DNA of 64,000 nucleotides from Colwellia demingiae (GTDB lineage: Bacteria > Pseudomonadota > Gammaproteobacteria > Enterobacterales > Alteromonadaceae): positions 141,553-205,552 of the forward strand of contig NZ_VOLT01000009.1 in assembly GCF_007954275.1 (NCBI RefSeq). Direction: 5' to 3'. The translations under genes were made by a program, and so were the position numbers. Shown piece by piece: positions 1 through 9,284 of the stretch (the first letter of the stretch is position 1; every line of letters starts with the position of its first letter). Under the pieces are notes generated by a model. That model was not told the origin of the DNA, did not search any database, and saw only the letters and a program-made list of their open reading frames with translations.

Positions 1-95
1 CGATATTTTGCAGTGATATTACCGTTGCAACAAAAACGATTAAGTTAGTTGTTCAAACTCCCCCTAAACAGTACTTTTGATATGCAGGTGACACA

Positions 96-1190
96 ATGAA
101 AAATCATGATATTAATAACGAAAGAATTAAGCGTAAATATATAACTTTTATGAAGGAAGCAAAACGCCATAGTGAAGCATCAATAGATTGTATTTCCAAG
201 GCTATAAAACGCTTTGAAGAATACACGAAATTTAAAGACTTTAAGGCTTTTCATTTTAACCAAGCGGTGGCTTTTAAAAATTCATTACTTAGTCAAAAAA
301 GCCTTAAAACAGGTGAGAATTTAAGTAAGTCAACGATAAACGGAACATGCAATCATTTAAAAGTTTTCTTTCAATGGTTAGCACAGCAAACAGGTTATAA
401 ATCACGCTTCAATTATACCGATGCGGATTACTTTAACTTATCAGAAAAAGATACCCGTATTGCTGGCGCTAGACGTAAAAAGCCAATCCCTACATTAGAG
501 CAAATAACTCATGTATTAGAGAAGATGCCGAGTCAAACTGATATTGAAAAACGGAATAGGGCAATAATGGCGTTTACCGTATTAACTGGGGCAAGAGATA
601 GTGCAACAGCTTCATTTAAAGTTAAGCACGTTGATTTAGTTAATGGTGCGGTATTTCAAGATGCAAGGGAGGTGAAAACTAAATTCAGTAAAACCTTCAC
701 AACTTACTTTTTTCCTGTTGGTGAGTTACCACTACAAATATTAACGGAGTGGATAGAACATTTGAAGACAGAGTTATTGTTTAGCCATGATGATCCATTG
801 TTTCCTAAAACTAAAGTCGCGAATACTAAAGGTAAAAAGTTCAGTGCTTGTGGTGTATTAAAAGAACATTGGTCTACAGCTAATCCAATACGCGATATAT
901 TTAAACGTTCTTTTAAAGCGGCAGGACTGCAATACTTTAACCCGCATAGCTTTAGAGATACTTTAGTTAGGAAAGGTGAGCAGTTATGCCAAAGCCCTGA
1001 AGAGTTTAAAGCATGGAGTCAAAACTTAGGGCATGCTGGCGTATTAACAACCTTATATAGCTATGGTGATGTACCTGATTACCTACAAGCAGAGTTGATT
1101 AAAAAGCTAAACCAACCAAGAGCAGAACAAAGCCAAGATATGCAGGCGGTAATTGAAGCTACGCTTAAAAAAATGATGGATAAAGATTAA
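96..1190 (+). CDS. Tyrosine recombinase / phage-type integrase
   Basis: Encodes a 364-residue site-specific recombinase. An N-terminal SAM-like core-binding region (about residues 10-115) precedes a catalytic domain in which the family residues are visible: Arg in TGARDSA, the HSFRD box (H-x-x-R), LGHAG, and a Tyr nucleophile in TLYSYGD. The ATG is preceded by AGGTGA at 84-89, a good ribosome-binding site. It lies on the opposite strand from the second integrase (2542-3783) and 126 bases upstream of a nuclease-like gene, so it probably belongs to an integrated element that extends left of the window. It has no DUF4102-type N terminus, so it is not the P4-type enzyme. Target site unknown. Confidence 0.88.
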   Translation: MKNHDINNERIKRKYITFMKEAKRHSEASIDCISKAIKRFEEYTKFKDFKAFHFNQAVAFKNSLLSQKSLKTGENLSKSTINGTCNHLKVFFQWLAQQTGYKSRFNYTDADYFNLSEKDTRIAGARRKKPIPTLEQITHVLEKMPSQTDIEKRNRAIMAFTVLTGARDSATASFKVKHVDLVNGAVFQDAREVKTKFSKTFTTYFFPVGELPLQILTEWIEHLKTELLFSHDDPLFPKTKVANTKGKKFSACGVLKEHWSTANPIRDIFKRSFKAAGLQYFNPHSFRDTLVRKGEQLCQSPEEFKAWSQNLGHAGVLTTLYSYGDVPDYLQAELIKKLNQPRAEQSQDMQAVIEATLKKMMDKD

Positions 1191-1316
1191 TGAATTGATT
1201 CAAATGCAAACTGATCGTTCCTGCTGTGATACTATTTTAGTCTTACAGACAGGAAAGTGCGTATTGAAGGCATTAGCCATAAAATATTTGCCCCTTAACC
1301 TAAATCGGACAATATA

Positions 1317-2360
1317 GTGATCACCAAAATATCGAGAAACCCTGAGAAATTTGATTCATTTGAACTCTATTCAAAATTGTGTGCAAAAAATGCCTTTGAT
1401 ATTAATGATGTAAATTCTGTAGACAAGGTTATTGAAAGTCTTAGAAGCGCGCTTAAGGAAAATCATAAAAATCTAAATCTTGTCTTTGGAAAACGTGTTG
1501 AATCGATGTTTGGTCTTGTTGCCGCTTCACTTGGTAAATGTAGTCTTATCAAGCAAGAAGATGGTGGTGAAGCGTACTGTAATGATGATATATCAATACC
1601 TGACTTTAGAATTGTCCTAAAAGAAAACAACTCATCATTTTTGGTAGAAGTTAAAAACTACCATCGAGAACCATTTAGTAATAAGTTCTCATTTACAAAA
1701 CGATATTTTGAATCTGTTTTGAAATATTCAGAACTTGTCGGTTGCCCAGTAAAGTTTGCGATTTATTATTCTAAAATGAATCTATGGGTACTGTTAGATC
1801 CTGAAGCCTTTGAACCGCATGGTGGGAGGTATGTTGTCGACCTTCAAACGGCTATGATGCAAAATGAATTTATTACACTTGGTGACCAATGGATCTCAAC
1901 TACTCCTCCAATTGAAATCTATATAATATCTGATCCGTCTAAACCTGCGACGTACGATGAAGATAGTGGTGAAACGAACTTTATAATTAAGAATGTTTTG
2001 TGTTATTGCGCAGGAAATCTTGTTGAAACCGATAAAGAGAAAGAGTTGCTAAACCTATTTGCTATGTATGGGAAATGGACTGAAACAGAGGCTTTACCTG
2101 TAGTTTCTCAAAATCGTCTCATTAGCATTAAATACAAATTCGAACCAGAGGAAGAGTATTCTGAAAATGGCTTTGACTCGATTGGTCAATTAACCTCAAT
2201 GATCTCATCAGCTTATAAAATGGCTACTGAAGATAATGGCTCAGTTGTAGCTATAGAGACTGTAAGGGAAGCAAAATCTTTCTCTATTGTGATACCAGAA
2301 GACTATAGCAGTAAGTTGTTACCATTGTGGAGATTCAGGCTTCAACCAAACAAGGGCTAA
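1317..2360 (+). CDS. PD-(D/E)XK nuclease-like protein of unknown function
   Basis: Encodes 347 residues from a GTG start; no strong ribosome-binding site is seen. Around residues 95-115 there is IPDF, then about 13 residues, then LVEVKNYH, which fits the D-(E)VK core of PD-(D/E)XK restriction-type nucleases. The preceding GKRVESMFGLV helix also fits that fold. The rest of the protein (about 130-347) has no domain I recognise. There is no signal peptide or membrane segment. Its place between two integrases suggests a cargo gene of the element, possibly defence-related; that is inference. A non-nuclease role for the fold cannot be excluded. Confidence 0.55.
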   Translation: MITKISRNPEKFDSFELYSKLCAKNAFDINDVNSVDKVIESLRSALKENHKNLNLVFGKRVESMFGLVAASLGKCSLIKQEDGGEAYCNDDISIPDFRIVLKENNSSFLVEVKNYHREPFSNKFSFTKRYFESVLKYSELVGCPVKFAIYYSKMNLWVLLDPEAFEPHGGRYVVDLQTAMMQNEFITLGDQWISTTPPIEIYIISDPSKPATYDEDSGETNFIIKNVLCYCAGNLVETDKEKELLNLFAMYGKWTETEALPVVSQNRLISIKYKFEPEEEYSENGFDSIGQLTSMISSAYKMATEDNGSVVAIETVREAKSFSIVIPEDYSSKLLPLWRFRLQPNKG

Positions 2361-2541
2361 GTTGTTCACGTGGGGGAAAATACAGTTTGCTCCGTTTTAC
2401 ATTTCAGCCAACGATTATGTTTGGGCGTTATCGATACAAAATCTAATTTTAAGCCGTGACTTGACGTTAACAATCTAATGTCTTTAATGTGGTATTTAGA
2501 TCCTAAACAGTTTCATTTAAAAAGCGGTAGTACATATGAGA

Positions 2542-3783
2542 TTACATCATATTAAGATGTTTGATATTACTCACTGTTGATGACTTACCTGTAGCTGCAT
2601 CTTCAATATGCTGCGACCACCAGCACATTAATACACGTCTACGTTCAAGATATTCAGCACGATTATAAACGCGCCTTACTTCGTTTTTATCTACATGTGA
2701 TAGAGCTGCTTCAATAACGTCAGGATCATGCCCTTGTTCATTTAATGTTGTACTGGCTAAAGCGCGTAAACCATGAGCCACTAACTTGTTTTTATACCCC
2801 ATACGACCTAATGCTTTATTTGCTGATTCAACATTACAATGTTTATTATGATCAATGTAAGAAGGAAATAGGTACTTTCTATCTCCTGTCATCGGTTGTA
2901 AACGCGCCAATATTTCAATGGTTTGTGGTGTTAAAGGGACTTTATGCTCTAACCTCATTTTCATTCGTTCAGCGGGTATCGTCCAAAGCTGATTTTCAAA
3001 ATCAATTTCAGACCATTGTGCTTTTGCACTTTCACTCGGGCGTGTCATGGTATGCAATTGCCACTCAAGTAAACATCGAGTGACTAGTTTAATGCTAGCG
3101 TAGCTTATATCAATCATTAGCTTACCAAGTTCATTTGGTCTAATGGTTGCCATATTAGTTACTTTAGGCGTTTGAAATGCGCTACGAATACCAGATAAAG
3201 GATTATGGTGTAATATCCCTGTATTAACCGCATGAGTCATTACATTGTTTAAATGACCGATGATCTTCCCTGTAGTTTCTAAATTACCTTTAGCGGCTAA
3301 GGGCTTCAATGCTTCAATAGCTTCAGGCGCTAATATTTTATCTATTGGCCTGTGGCCTAGTTTTGGGAATACGTGGTTTTCAAACTTACGCCATAAACTT
3401 TTAGCGGTATTTTCTGCAATGGTCGTCTTTTTAATAACAAACCAGTCAATAGCCACACTTTTAAACGTATTACTGGCGGAAAGTAGCTGTTCGCGGTGTT
3501 TATCGTCTTTGAATTCTTTGGGGTCAATGTCTTTGGCCAATAGCTCTCTTGCGGCTACACGTTTTTTTCTCGCTTCAGCTAGTGAAACTTCGGGGTATGT
3601 ACCAAAGCCCATTGAGGTTCGTTTTTTAGTGATAGGTTTAAAGTAATCAAATAACCAAGACTTCGAGCCAGTCGGCTTAACTCTTAATTGCAAACCACCA
3701 CCGTCTGCAAGCTTATAAAGCTTCTCTTTAGGTTTTGCTTGTTTTACTTCAGTGTTAGTAAGGGGGGTAACGCCTCTAGCCAT
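2542..3783 (-). CDS. P4-type tyrosine integrase next to tRNA-Val
   Basis: Encodes 413 residues with the DUF4102 N terminus of P4-like integrases (LADGGGLQLRVKPTGSKSW near residue 25), a central core-binding domain, and a C-terminal catalytic domain. Visible catalytic positions are Arg in TMTRPSE, the AHGLRA box, SHVDK and a Tyr in VYNRAEYLERR. Length is typical of the family (about 400-420). The gene begins 167 bases from the 3' end of tRNA-Val on the same strand, the usual layout for islands that integrate into a tRNA 3' end. The island body would therefore extend leftwards through the nuclease gene and out of the window. Short repeats between the gene and the tRNA may be its binding sites. 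Confidence 0.93.
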   Translation of the reverse strand: MARGVTPLTNTEVKQAKPKEKLYKLADGGGLQLRVKPTGSKSWLFDYFKPITKKRTSMGFGTYPEVSLAEARKKRVAARELLAKDIDPKEFKDDKHREQLLSASNTFKSVAIDWFVIKKTTIAENTAKSLWRKFENHVFPKLGHRPIDKILAPEAIEALKPLAAKGNLETTGKIIGHLNNVMTHAVNTGILHHNPLSGIRSAFQTPKVTNMATIRPNELGKLMIDISYASIKLVTRCLLEWQLHTMTRPSESAKAQWSEIDFENQLWTIPAERMKMRLEHKVPLTPQTIEILARLQPMTGDRKYLFPSYIDHNKHCNVESANKALGRMGYKNKLVAHGLRALASTTLNEQGHDPDVIEAALSHVDKNEVRRVYNRAEYLERRRVLMCWWSQHIEDAATGKSSTVSNIKHLNMM

Positions 3784-3786
3784 TTT

Positions 3787-3836
3787 AGTAGTACCGCTTT
3801 GTTGTATTTTTAACTGGTACTACTAACAGTACTACT
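3787..3836. repeat. Cluster of RGTACTACT repeats by the integrase start
   Basis: Three 9-base copies lie between the integrase start and the tRNA: AGTAGTACC at 3787-3795 (inverted), GGTACTACT at 3816-3824 and AGTACTACT at 3828-3836. A related GGTAGTAC at 2526-2533 lies just beyond the integrase stop, within an AAAGCGGTAGTAC block that nearly mirrors GTAGTACCGCTTT at 3788-3800. Spaced short repeats beside a P4-type int gene are often arm-type sites or operators; that role is inferred. Confidence 0.45.
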
Positions 3837-3881
3837 AAAAAGCGTGGATTTCAAAGAACCACATGAAATAGCTTTAGACAT

Positions 3882-3922
3882 AAAAAAACCCGTAAAACCT
3901 TTGGTTATGGGCTTTACGGGTT
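3882..3922 (-). terminator. Rho-independent terminator after tRNA-Val
   Basis: A 10-bp stem AACCCGTAAA (3887-3896) / TTTACGGGTT (3913-3922) is followed on the minus strand by a run of T (plus-strand A at 3882-3888). It is placed to end the tRNA-Val transcript. Confidence 0.75.
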
Positions 3923-3949
3923 ATTTTAGTGGGTTATAAAACCCTAATT

Positions 3950-4026
3950 TGGTGCTCGCTACGGGACTCGAACCTGTGACACCTTGCATGTCATGCAAGT
4001 ACTCTAACCAACTGAGCTAAGCGAGC
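3950..4026 (-). tRNA. tRNA-Val (anticodon GAC)
   Basis: A complete cloverleaf can be folded on the minus strand: acceptor GCTCGCT / AGCGAGC, D arm with AGTTGGTTA, anticodon stem CTTGC / GCAAG with loop ATGACAT giving anticodon GAC, T arm with TTCGAGT, discriminator A and an encoded CCA (3950-3952). GAC reads GUC/GUU valine codons. The 3' end points at the P4-type integrase gene, so this tRNA is the probable attachment site of the left-hand element. No second copy of the tRNA 3' end is found in the window, so the far att site lies outside. Confidence 0.95.
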
Positions 4027-4197
4027 AGACGTTGATAACTCAACGAGCGCTATGTTAGCTTTTGGTTAATCCTCTTGCAAGTAGTTTTGTTTAATTCATT
4101 TAAAAATTAGTATTGTTTGCTTGTTAAATCATCAAAGTGACTGAAAGTTATGCTAGTCAACAGTATTACCGGATGATACATGTGCTAAGTTGTCAGT

Positions 4198-5571
4198 CTA
4201 ATCCATCTCAAATGTGTTATTTTTAATTCGCTGCTGAATTACTTTTAAACGCCAAGCGAGTAATATTGCTGCTGTGGTCAAACCAACAATAAAACCAATC
4301 CAAAAGCCATAAGGCCCCATTCTTGGTACAAACCAGTCAGTTATCCCTAATATTAAGCCTACAGATAAACCTACAAGCCAATAAGATACAAACGTTATAT
4401 ATAATATAGACTTAGTGTCTTTATAGCCGCGTAATGCTCCTGCTGAGACAACTTGAATGGTATCTGAAAATTGATAAATGGTAGCAAGTAACATTAAACT
4501 GGCGGCTAATTCAATAACGGGAGTTTCTGTACTGTAAATACCAGCAATTTGTGTTCTAAAAAGTACGGTTATTAGCGCCGTGAAACAAGCTAGGGCTAAG
4601 CCAAGCACAATTGAGTACATGGTGTAGTCTCTTGCTTGCTTGAAGTTTTTATTACCGACAGCAAAGCCGACTTTAATTGTAGTAGCCATGGCTATGCTTA
4701 ATGGCACCATAAATACCAAGCCAGTAAAGTTTAGCGCTACTTGATGGCTAGCGACAACTTGAGCGCCAAAGGGCACTAAAATAATAGCAACAATTGCAAA
4801 AAGACTCACTTCAAAAAGCAGTGACAAAGCGATTGGTATACCTAAGCCAAGTATTGCTTTTATTTCAGCAAATACGGGCCAATAAAAGGCACTAAATAAA
4901 TTTGCTTGTTTTAGTACCTTTGAATAAAAGCAATAAATAAGCATACTGATAAACATAGACCAGTAAACTAGCGCTGTAGCTACCCCACAACCGGCACCGC
5001 CTAGAGCAGGCATGCCAAATTTTCCATAGATGAAAATATAATTAGCGGGGATGTTGACCAGTAAACCAATGATACTAATCACCATCGTTGGTTTAGTGTA
5101 CGAAAGACCTTCGGAATAATTTCTGAGTACAAGGTATAAACAAAATCCAGGAGCACCCCAAACAATAAAGCCTAAATAATCGAACATCAACTCTTCAAGA
5201 TTGCTCTCTAAAGTGACGAGTGGTGACACTATAGGGGTGACTATGTAGTAGAGAAGTATCAGTGACAAACCTAACACTAAAGATATCCAAGCAGTTTGGT
5301 AGGTTTGTTCTACTATTTTTGTATAGTTTTTGGCACCGGCAAGCTGAGAAACAATAGCAGAAAGTGCCATTATTAACCCATAAATGGTCAATATAAGTGG
5401 TAACCAAATACTATTTGCCACAGCAACCGCGGCCAAATCAGTAGCGCTGACACGTCCTGCCATAACAATATCGACAAAACCCATTAAATTTTGAATTAAT
5501 TGCGCGATTAAAATGGGGTAAGTGAGTTTTAATAAGCTTTTACTATGGGTGAAGAAGTCAGCTAAATTCAT
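4198..5571 (-). CDS. norM: MATE-family multidrug/Na+ antiporter, NorM-like
   Basis: A twelve-helix MATE exporter. From ATG 5571 it has 457 residues, beginning MNLADFFTHSK, which lines up with the NorM start followed by the first helix with PILIAQL and MGFVDIVMAGR. Strong family segments include IWLPLIL, WGAPGF, LLVNIPANYIFIYGKFG and LGGAGCGVATA. Longer readings from 5637 or a TTG at 5661 would add an atypical soluble extension and show no better ribosome-binding site. NorM proteins expel cationic drugs by H+ or Na+ exchange; the coupling ion cannot be read from the sequence. A second, more distant MATE gene lies at 30016. Confidence 0.88.
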   Translation of the reverse strand: MNLADFFTHSKSLLKLTYPILIAQLIQNLMGFVDIVMAGRVSATDLAAVAVANSIWLPLILTIYGLIMALSAIVSQLAGAKNYTKIVEQTYQTAWISLVLGLSLILLYYIVTPIVSPLVTLESNLEELMFDYLGFIVWGAPGFCLYLVLRNYSEGLSYTKPTMVISIIGLLVNIPANYIFIYGKFGMPALGGAGCGVATALVYWSMFISMLIYCFYSKVLKQANLFSAFYWPVFAEIKAILGLGIPIALSLLFEVSLFAIVAIILVPFGAQVVASHQVALNFTGLVFMVPLSIAMATTIKVGFAVGNKNFKQARDYTMYSIVLGLALACFTALITVLFRTQIAGIYSTETPVIELAASLMLLATIYQFSDTIQVVSAGALRGYKDTKSILYITFVSYWLVGLSVGLILGITDWFVPRMGPYGFWIGFIVGLTTAAILLAWRLKVIQQRIKNNTFEMD

Positions 5572-5736
5572 GTCATTGGTTACTTTAGTAAAGAAGAAGG
5601 GGAGCGATTTTCGGTATTGCCAAATTTCAAGCATCATAGATGAGATAGCTTGAGCAAACAAGGCAAAAAGTGTCTTATAAAGTAAAGTAATCCAGGTTTC
5701 TATTAGTACAGTTTACTGAGTCTTGAATGAGGGAGT

Positions 5737-5943
5737 CTAGAAGACTTGCTCGTCATCACTATCTACGGTTAATTGAATCTTTTTTCTATATTCATCAACA
5801 TGCAAATTGTAGTGAATCTCCATGCAGCAAGAAGGGCACTCATCGTAATAATCTTGATCACCAGCAGAGGCATCTAGCGTCGCGTGCAAGTGATGACCAC
5901 AGTGAGGGCAAGTAATGCGTTTTTCACTTAGTTTAATGGTCAT
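5737..5943 (-). CDS. CPXCG-motif small cysteine-rich protein
   Basis: A 68-residue protein with two Cys pairs: CPHCG near residue 12 and CPSCC near residue 37, matching the CPXCG-motif cysteine-rich family found across gammaproteobacteria. The four Cys probably bind one zinc ion as a small zinc ribbon, with an acidic tail (DSDDEQVF). No function is established. It stands alone between the NorM and kinase-like genes on the same strand, with separations of more than 140 bases. A plus-strand reading over the same bases has no support. Confidence 0.8.
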   Translation of the reverse strand: MTIKLSEKRITCPHCGHHLHATLDASAGDQDYYDECPSCCMEIHYNLHVDEYRKKIQLTVDSDDEQVF

Positions 5944-6084
5944 ATAGCCTCCGTAAGTAAGGGGTATTCGATTTCATATAATCGAGTTTATTCAGTATAA
6001 CTATTTTTAATTAAATGACTAAAAAATAGTCGAAATTTTTTCTGGAAAACGAATATTTATATATCTACTTATTATCTTAAATTA

Positions 6085-7005
6085 TTAGTGTAATGGTAAT
6101 GACATAATTCTTGATAACGTTGCTTTGGCTTGATCAATATAAATGCCGCCGAAAATATTAGCGTGATTTAAAATATGGTAAAAATTATAGACTAGTTTTC
6201 TTTGTTCGTAACCATCATCTAAGGGATATTCTGCTTGGTAGCCATGATAAAAATCATCAGGAAAGTGACCAAATAGTTCGGTCATAGCAATATCAACTTC
6301 TCGGTCGCCATAATAGCAAGCAGGATCAAATATCATCGCCTGTTCACCAGAAAAACCGGTATTACCTTGCCATAAGTCACCATGAACTAAGCAAGGAGAC
6401 ACTTGATGGTGTAGTAATGCGTCGTGACAAACTTGCGTGATATGCTCAATATTACCCAGCATAATTGAACGCTCAGACAGTAATTGTAATTGCCAAGCAA
6501 TTCGTTGATCAGAAAAAAAGGTGGTCCAGTTACTGCTCCAATGATTGGGCTGAATTGTACTGCCAATGAAATTATCATGTTGCCAACCAAATTGACCGTG
6601 GCGAGTTTCATAATGCATTTGGGCGAGCTGTTGACCCAATTGATACCAAAGAATAGGTTTTGCTCTACTAAAGTCAATATAATCGAGTATTAAGAAGCTC
6701 TTGTCTAAACTAGTGCCTATACCTGTCACGCTAGGGCTGGCAATGTTAGCCAAACTATTGAGTTGCTTCAATGAGTATGCTTCCGCTTGGAAGTTTTCAA
6801 GGTAGTCTTTGTTGTTGATTTTTAGAAAATAACTGCGATGTCCGTCAGTAATTTTGAATGATAAATTTGGTGGTGGTTCTTTCTTATCATATGAACAAGT
6901 GAATGAGGAGCTGCTGGCGGGCCTTGTTGATATTTCCTTTTTGTCTGAAATATAAAATGGCTTCCCAGTTTCAACGCTAATGGCTTGTTCAATGCAATGC
7001 CACAT
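6085..7005 (-). CDS. Fructosamine kinase family protein
   Basis: A 306-residue member of the fructosamine/ketosamine-3-kinase family, which phosphorylates sugar adducts on protein amines so they break down. Visible family signatures are the catalytic-loop HGDLWQGNTGF near residue 215, the metal-binding IFDPACYYGDREVD that follows, and a C-terminal YNFYHILNHANIFGG. The ATG at 7005 is chosen because GGAG lies six bases upstream; a TTG at 7017 in the same frame overlaps that site. Length is normal for the bacterial family (about 285-310). Stand-alone gene on the minus strand. Confidence 0.85.
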   Translation of the reverse strand: MWHCIEQAISVETGKPFYISDKKEISTRPASSSSFTCSYDKKEPPPNLSFKITDGHRSYFLKINNKDYLENFQAEAYSLKQLNSLANIASPSVTGIGTSLDKSFLILDYIDFSRAKPILWYQLGQQLAQMHYETRHGQFGWQHDNFIGSTIQPNHWSSNWTTFFSDQRIAWQLQLLSERSIMLGNIEHITQVCHDALLHHQVSPCLVHGDLWQGNTGFSGEQAMIFDPACYYGDREVDIAMTELFGHFPDDFYHGYQAEYPLDDGYEQRKLVYNFYHILNHANIFGGIYIDQAKATLSRIMSLPLH

Positions 7006-7094
7006 AGTTATCTCCAAGGGTAATTATATGTTCTTTAGTATAGCTGTTTTCCCGCAGAGTGTTGTCTTGGTAATAAATATTTATTTAACACGTT

Positions 7095-7430
7095 TTAGTC
7101 ATCTGATTGAGTTTCTAAATATTGAATTTTATCTGTGACGCCATCCCATTTTTTTGCTTGTTCTAAGGGCGGCTTAACTTCGGTAATTCTAGGCCAGTGT
7201 TTTGATAATTCGGCATTAAGTTCAATGAACTCTTGCTGGTCTGCGGGGACTTCATCTTCCTGATAAATAGCGCCTGCGGGGCATTCAACAGGGCATAGGT
7301 CACAGTCGATACAATCATCAGGACTAATGACCAGAAAATTAGGGCCTTCATAGAAGGCATCAGCAGGGCACACTGCCACACAGTCAGTGTATTTACATAA
7401 TATACAGTTATCGGTTACTACAAATGCCAT
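7095..7430 (-). CDS. fdxA: Seven-iron ferredoxin (3Fe-4S / 4Fe-4S)
   Basis: A 111-residue ferredoxin of the FdxA type. The N-terminal half shows CILCKYTDC and AVCP for the 3Fe-4S site, and [12 protein letters not shown] supplies the second cluster. The long acidic C-terminal extension (about residues 60-111) is typical of proteobacterial FdxA. It should be a soluble low-potential electron carrier. The ATG directly precedes AFVVTDNC, the conserved start. It faces away from the FAD dehydrogenase gene at 7578, sharing a divergent 147-base promoter region; whether the two proteins work together is not shown. Confidence 0.9.
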   Translation of the reverse strand: MAFVVTDNCILCKYTDCVAVCPADAFYEGPNFLVISPDDCIDCDLCPVECPAGAIYQEDEVPADQQEFIELNAELSKHWPRITEVKPPLEQAKKWDGVTDKIQYLETQSDD

Positions 7431-7577
7431 AGTGTTATCTAAAGTCGTTAATATTTGTCTTAATAGTGGTGTGGATCATACCTTTGTTGAGAGCAATTTC
7501 AATCTCTTGTTTCTAAAATGTTAGCGTACAGGTAAAATAGCGAAAAATATTACTCTTCCTATGCTGGATCTCAAAGA

Positions 7578-9263
7578 ATGATTCGTTTAACCAATATTAA
7601 ACTTGCGCTTGACCATCAAGAGCACGAACTTGAACAAGCAATTTTAACTAAATTATCAATTAAAGACGTTCAGTTAATAAAATTCACAGTGTTTAAACGT
7701 GGTTATGATGCGCGCAAGAAAAATAATATCTTCTTGATATATACCCTTGATGTCGAAACGACTGTTAATGAACAGCTTCTGGCAACATTTGAGGATGATA
7801 CCCAAGTAAAAGAAACACCCGATATGGCCTACAAATTTGTTAGCCAGGCACCAAAGAATCTTAAAAATCGTCCTGTCGTTATAGGTATGGGACCTTGCGG
7901 TATCTTTGCTGGCCTAGTGTTAGCGCAAATGGGCTTTAATCCTATTGTGCTAGAACGCGGTCAAGAAGTTAGACAACGTACTAAAGATACGTTTGGCTTT
8001 TGGCGTAAAAAAGTACTGAATACTGAATCCAATGTGCAATTCGGTGAAGGAGGTGCGGGGACCTTCTCAGACGGCAAACTTTATAGTCAGGTGAAAGACC
8101 CTAAGCACTACAGTCGTAAAGTGCTTCATGAATTTGTTGCAGCGGGCGCACCTGAAGAAATTCTTTATGTAAGCAAACCCCATATTGGTACGTTTAAATT
8201 AGTGACTATGGTTGAGAAAATGCGTGCCAAAATTTTTGAACTTGGCGGTGAGGTTAGATTTAACCAGCGGGTTGATAATATTCACTTTACTGATGTTGAT
8301 GGTAATGAATGTACTACGCAAGGTATTGAAGGTTATCAAAATCAAAAAGTGACGGGGTTAACACTCTCTAATGGTGAACATATTGAAACTAATCATATTG
8401 CTTTAGCCATTGGTCATAGTGCTCGTGATACCTTTAGCATGTTATTTGATGAAGGGGTTTACATTAAAGCAAAACCGTTCTCAGTTGGTTTTCGTATTGA
8501 ACACGAGCAGGCGGTTATTGATGAAGCACGCTTTGGCAATAATGCCGGTAATGAAATTTTATGCTCTGCAGATTACAAGTTAGTTCACCATTGTAGTAAT
8601 GGTCGTTCTGTTTATAGTTTTTGTATGTGCCCAGGTGGAACTGTTGTTGCCGCAGCTTCTGAAGAAGGACGTTTAGTGACCAACGGTATGAGCCAATACT
8701 CCCGTCTTGAGCGTAATGCTAATAGTGCTATTGTTGTTGGTATTGAACCGGAAGATTTTATCACCAGTGAATTTGCCTCGAACAGAGATTATGTGCTTGC
8801 GGGTATGGAGTTTCAACGTAGGTTAGAAGAAAAAGCATTTAAACTTGGCGGCGAAAATTACGACGCACCAGTACAACTTGTTGGAGATTTTATCGCAGGG
8901 CGTAAAAGTGGCGAGCATGGCTCAGTAACGCCATCTTATAAACCGGGTGTTACTTATTGCGATTTAAGTGAAACTCTACCGGATTATGCGATAGCCGCCA
9001 TTAGAGAAGCATTGCCTGCTTTTGATAAAAAAATTAAAGGTTTTTCAATGGCGGAAGCAACATTAACCGCAGTAGAAACTAGAACTTCATCACCCATTCA
9101 AATTACACGTGATAAAGAAACGTTACAAAGCCTTAATACGCAAGGTTTGTATCCTGCTGGCGAAGGTGCTGGTTACGCAGGTGGTATTTTATCTGCAGGA
9201 ATTGATGGTATTAAGATTGCTGAAGCAATGGCATTAGCCATGACAGCAGAGCAACAGCCTTAA
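7578..9263 (+). CDS. FAD-dependent dehydrogenase of the NAD(P)/FAD oxidoreductase superfamily
   Basis: A 561-residue flavoprotein. Residues 1-90 form a separate N-terminal domain; residues near 100 carry the dinucleotide-binding motif VVIGMGPCGIFAGLVLAQMG followed by VLERG. Further family segments are NVQFGEGGAGTFSDGKL, HIALAIGHSARDTF, SFCMCPGGTVV and the C-terminal GLYPAGEGAGYAGGILSAG, which closes the FAD site. This matches the conserved bacterial family often annotated as 'FAD-dependent dehydrogenase' or 'HI0933-like', whose substrate is not established. Full length, standing alone. Confidence 0.85.
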   Translation: MIRLTNIKLALDHQEHELEQAILTKLSIKDVQLIKFTVFKRGYDARKKNNIFLIYTLDVETTVNEQLLATFEDDTQVKETPDMAYKFVSQAPKNLKNRPVVIGMGPCGIFAGLVLAQMGFNPIVLERGQEVRQRTKDTFGFWRKKVLNTESNVQFGEGGAGTFSDGKLYSQVKDPKHYSRKVLHEFVAAGAPEEILYVSKPHIGTFKLVTMVEKMRAKIFELGGEVRFNQRVDNIHFTDVDGNECTTQGIEGYQNQKVTGLTLSNGEHIETNHIALAIGHSARDTFSMLFDEGVYIKAKPFSVGFRIEHEQAVIDEARFGNNAGNEILCSADYKLVHHCSNGRSVYSFCMCPGGTVVAAASEEGRLVTNGMSQYSRLERNANSAIVVGIEPEDFITSEFASNRDYVLAGMEFQRRLEEKAFKLGGENYDAPVQLVGDFIAGRKSGEHGSVTPSYKPGVTYCDLSETLPDYAIAAIREALPAFDKKIKGFSMAEATLTAVETRTSSPIQITRDKETLQSLNTQGLYPAGEGAGYAGGILSAGIDGIKIAEAMALAMTAEQQP

Positions 9264-9284
9264 TTTAGGTGTATAAAAGGTCTT

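Noticed and set aside
2745..3646. Plus-strand frames opposite the P4-type integrase
   Set aside because: They mirror the integrase coding strand, have no start signals and the opposing frame shows clear catalytic motifs.
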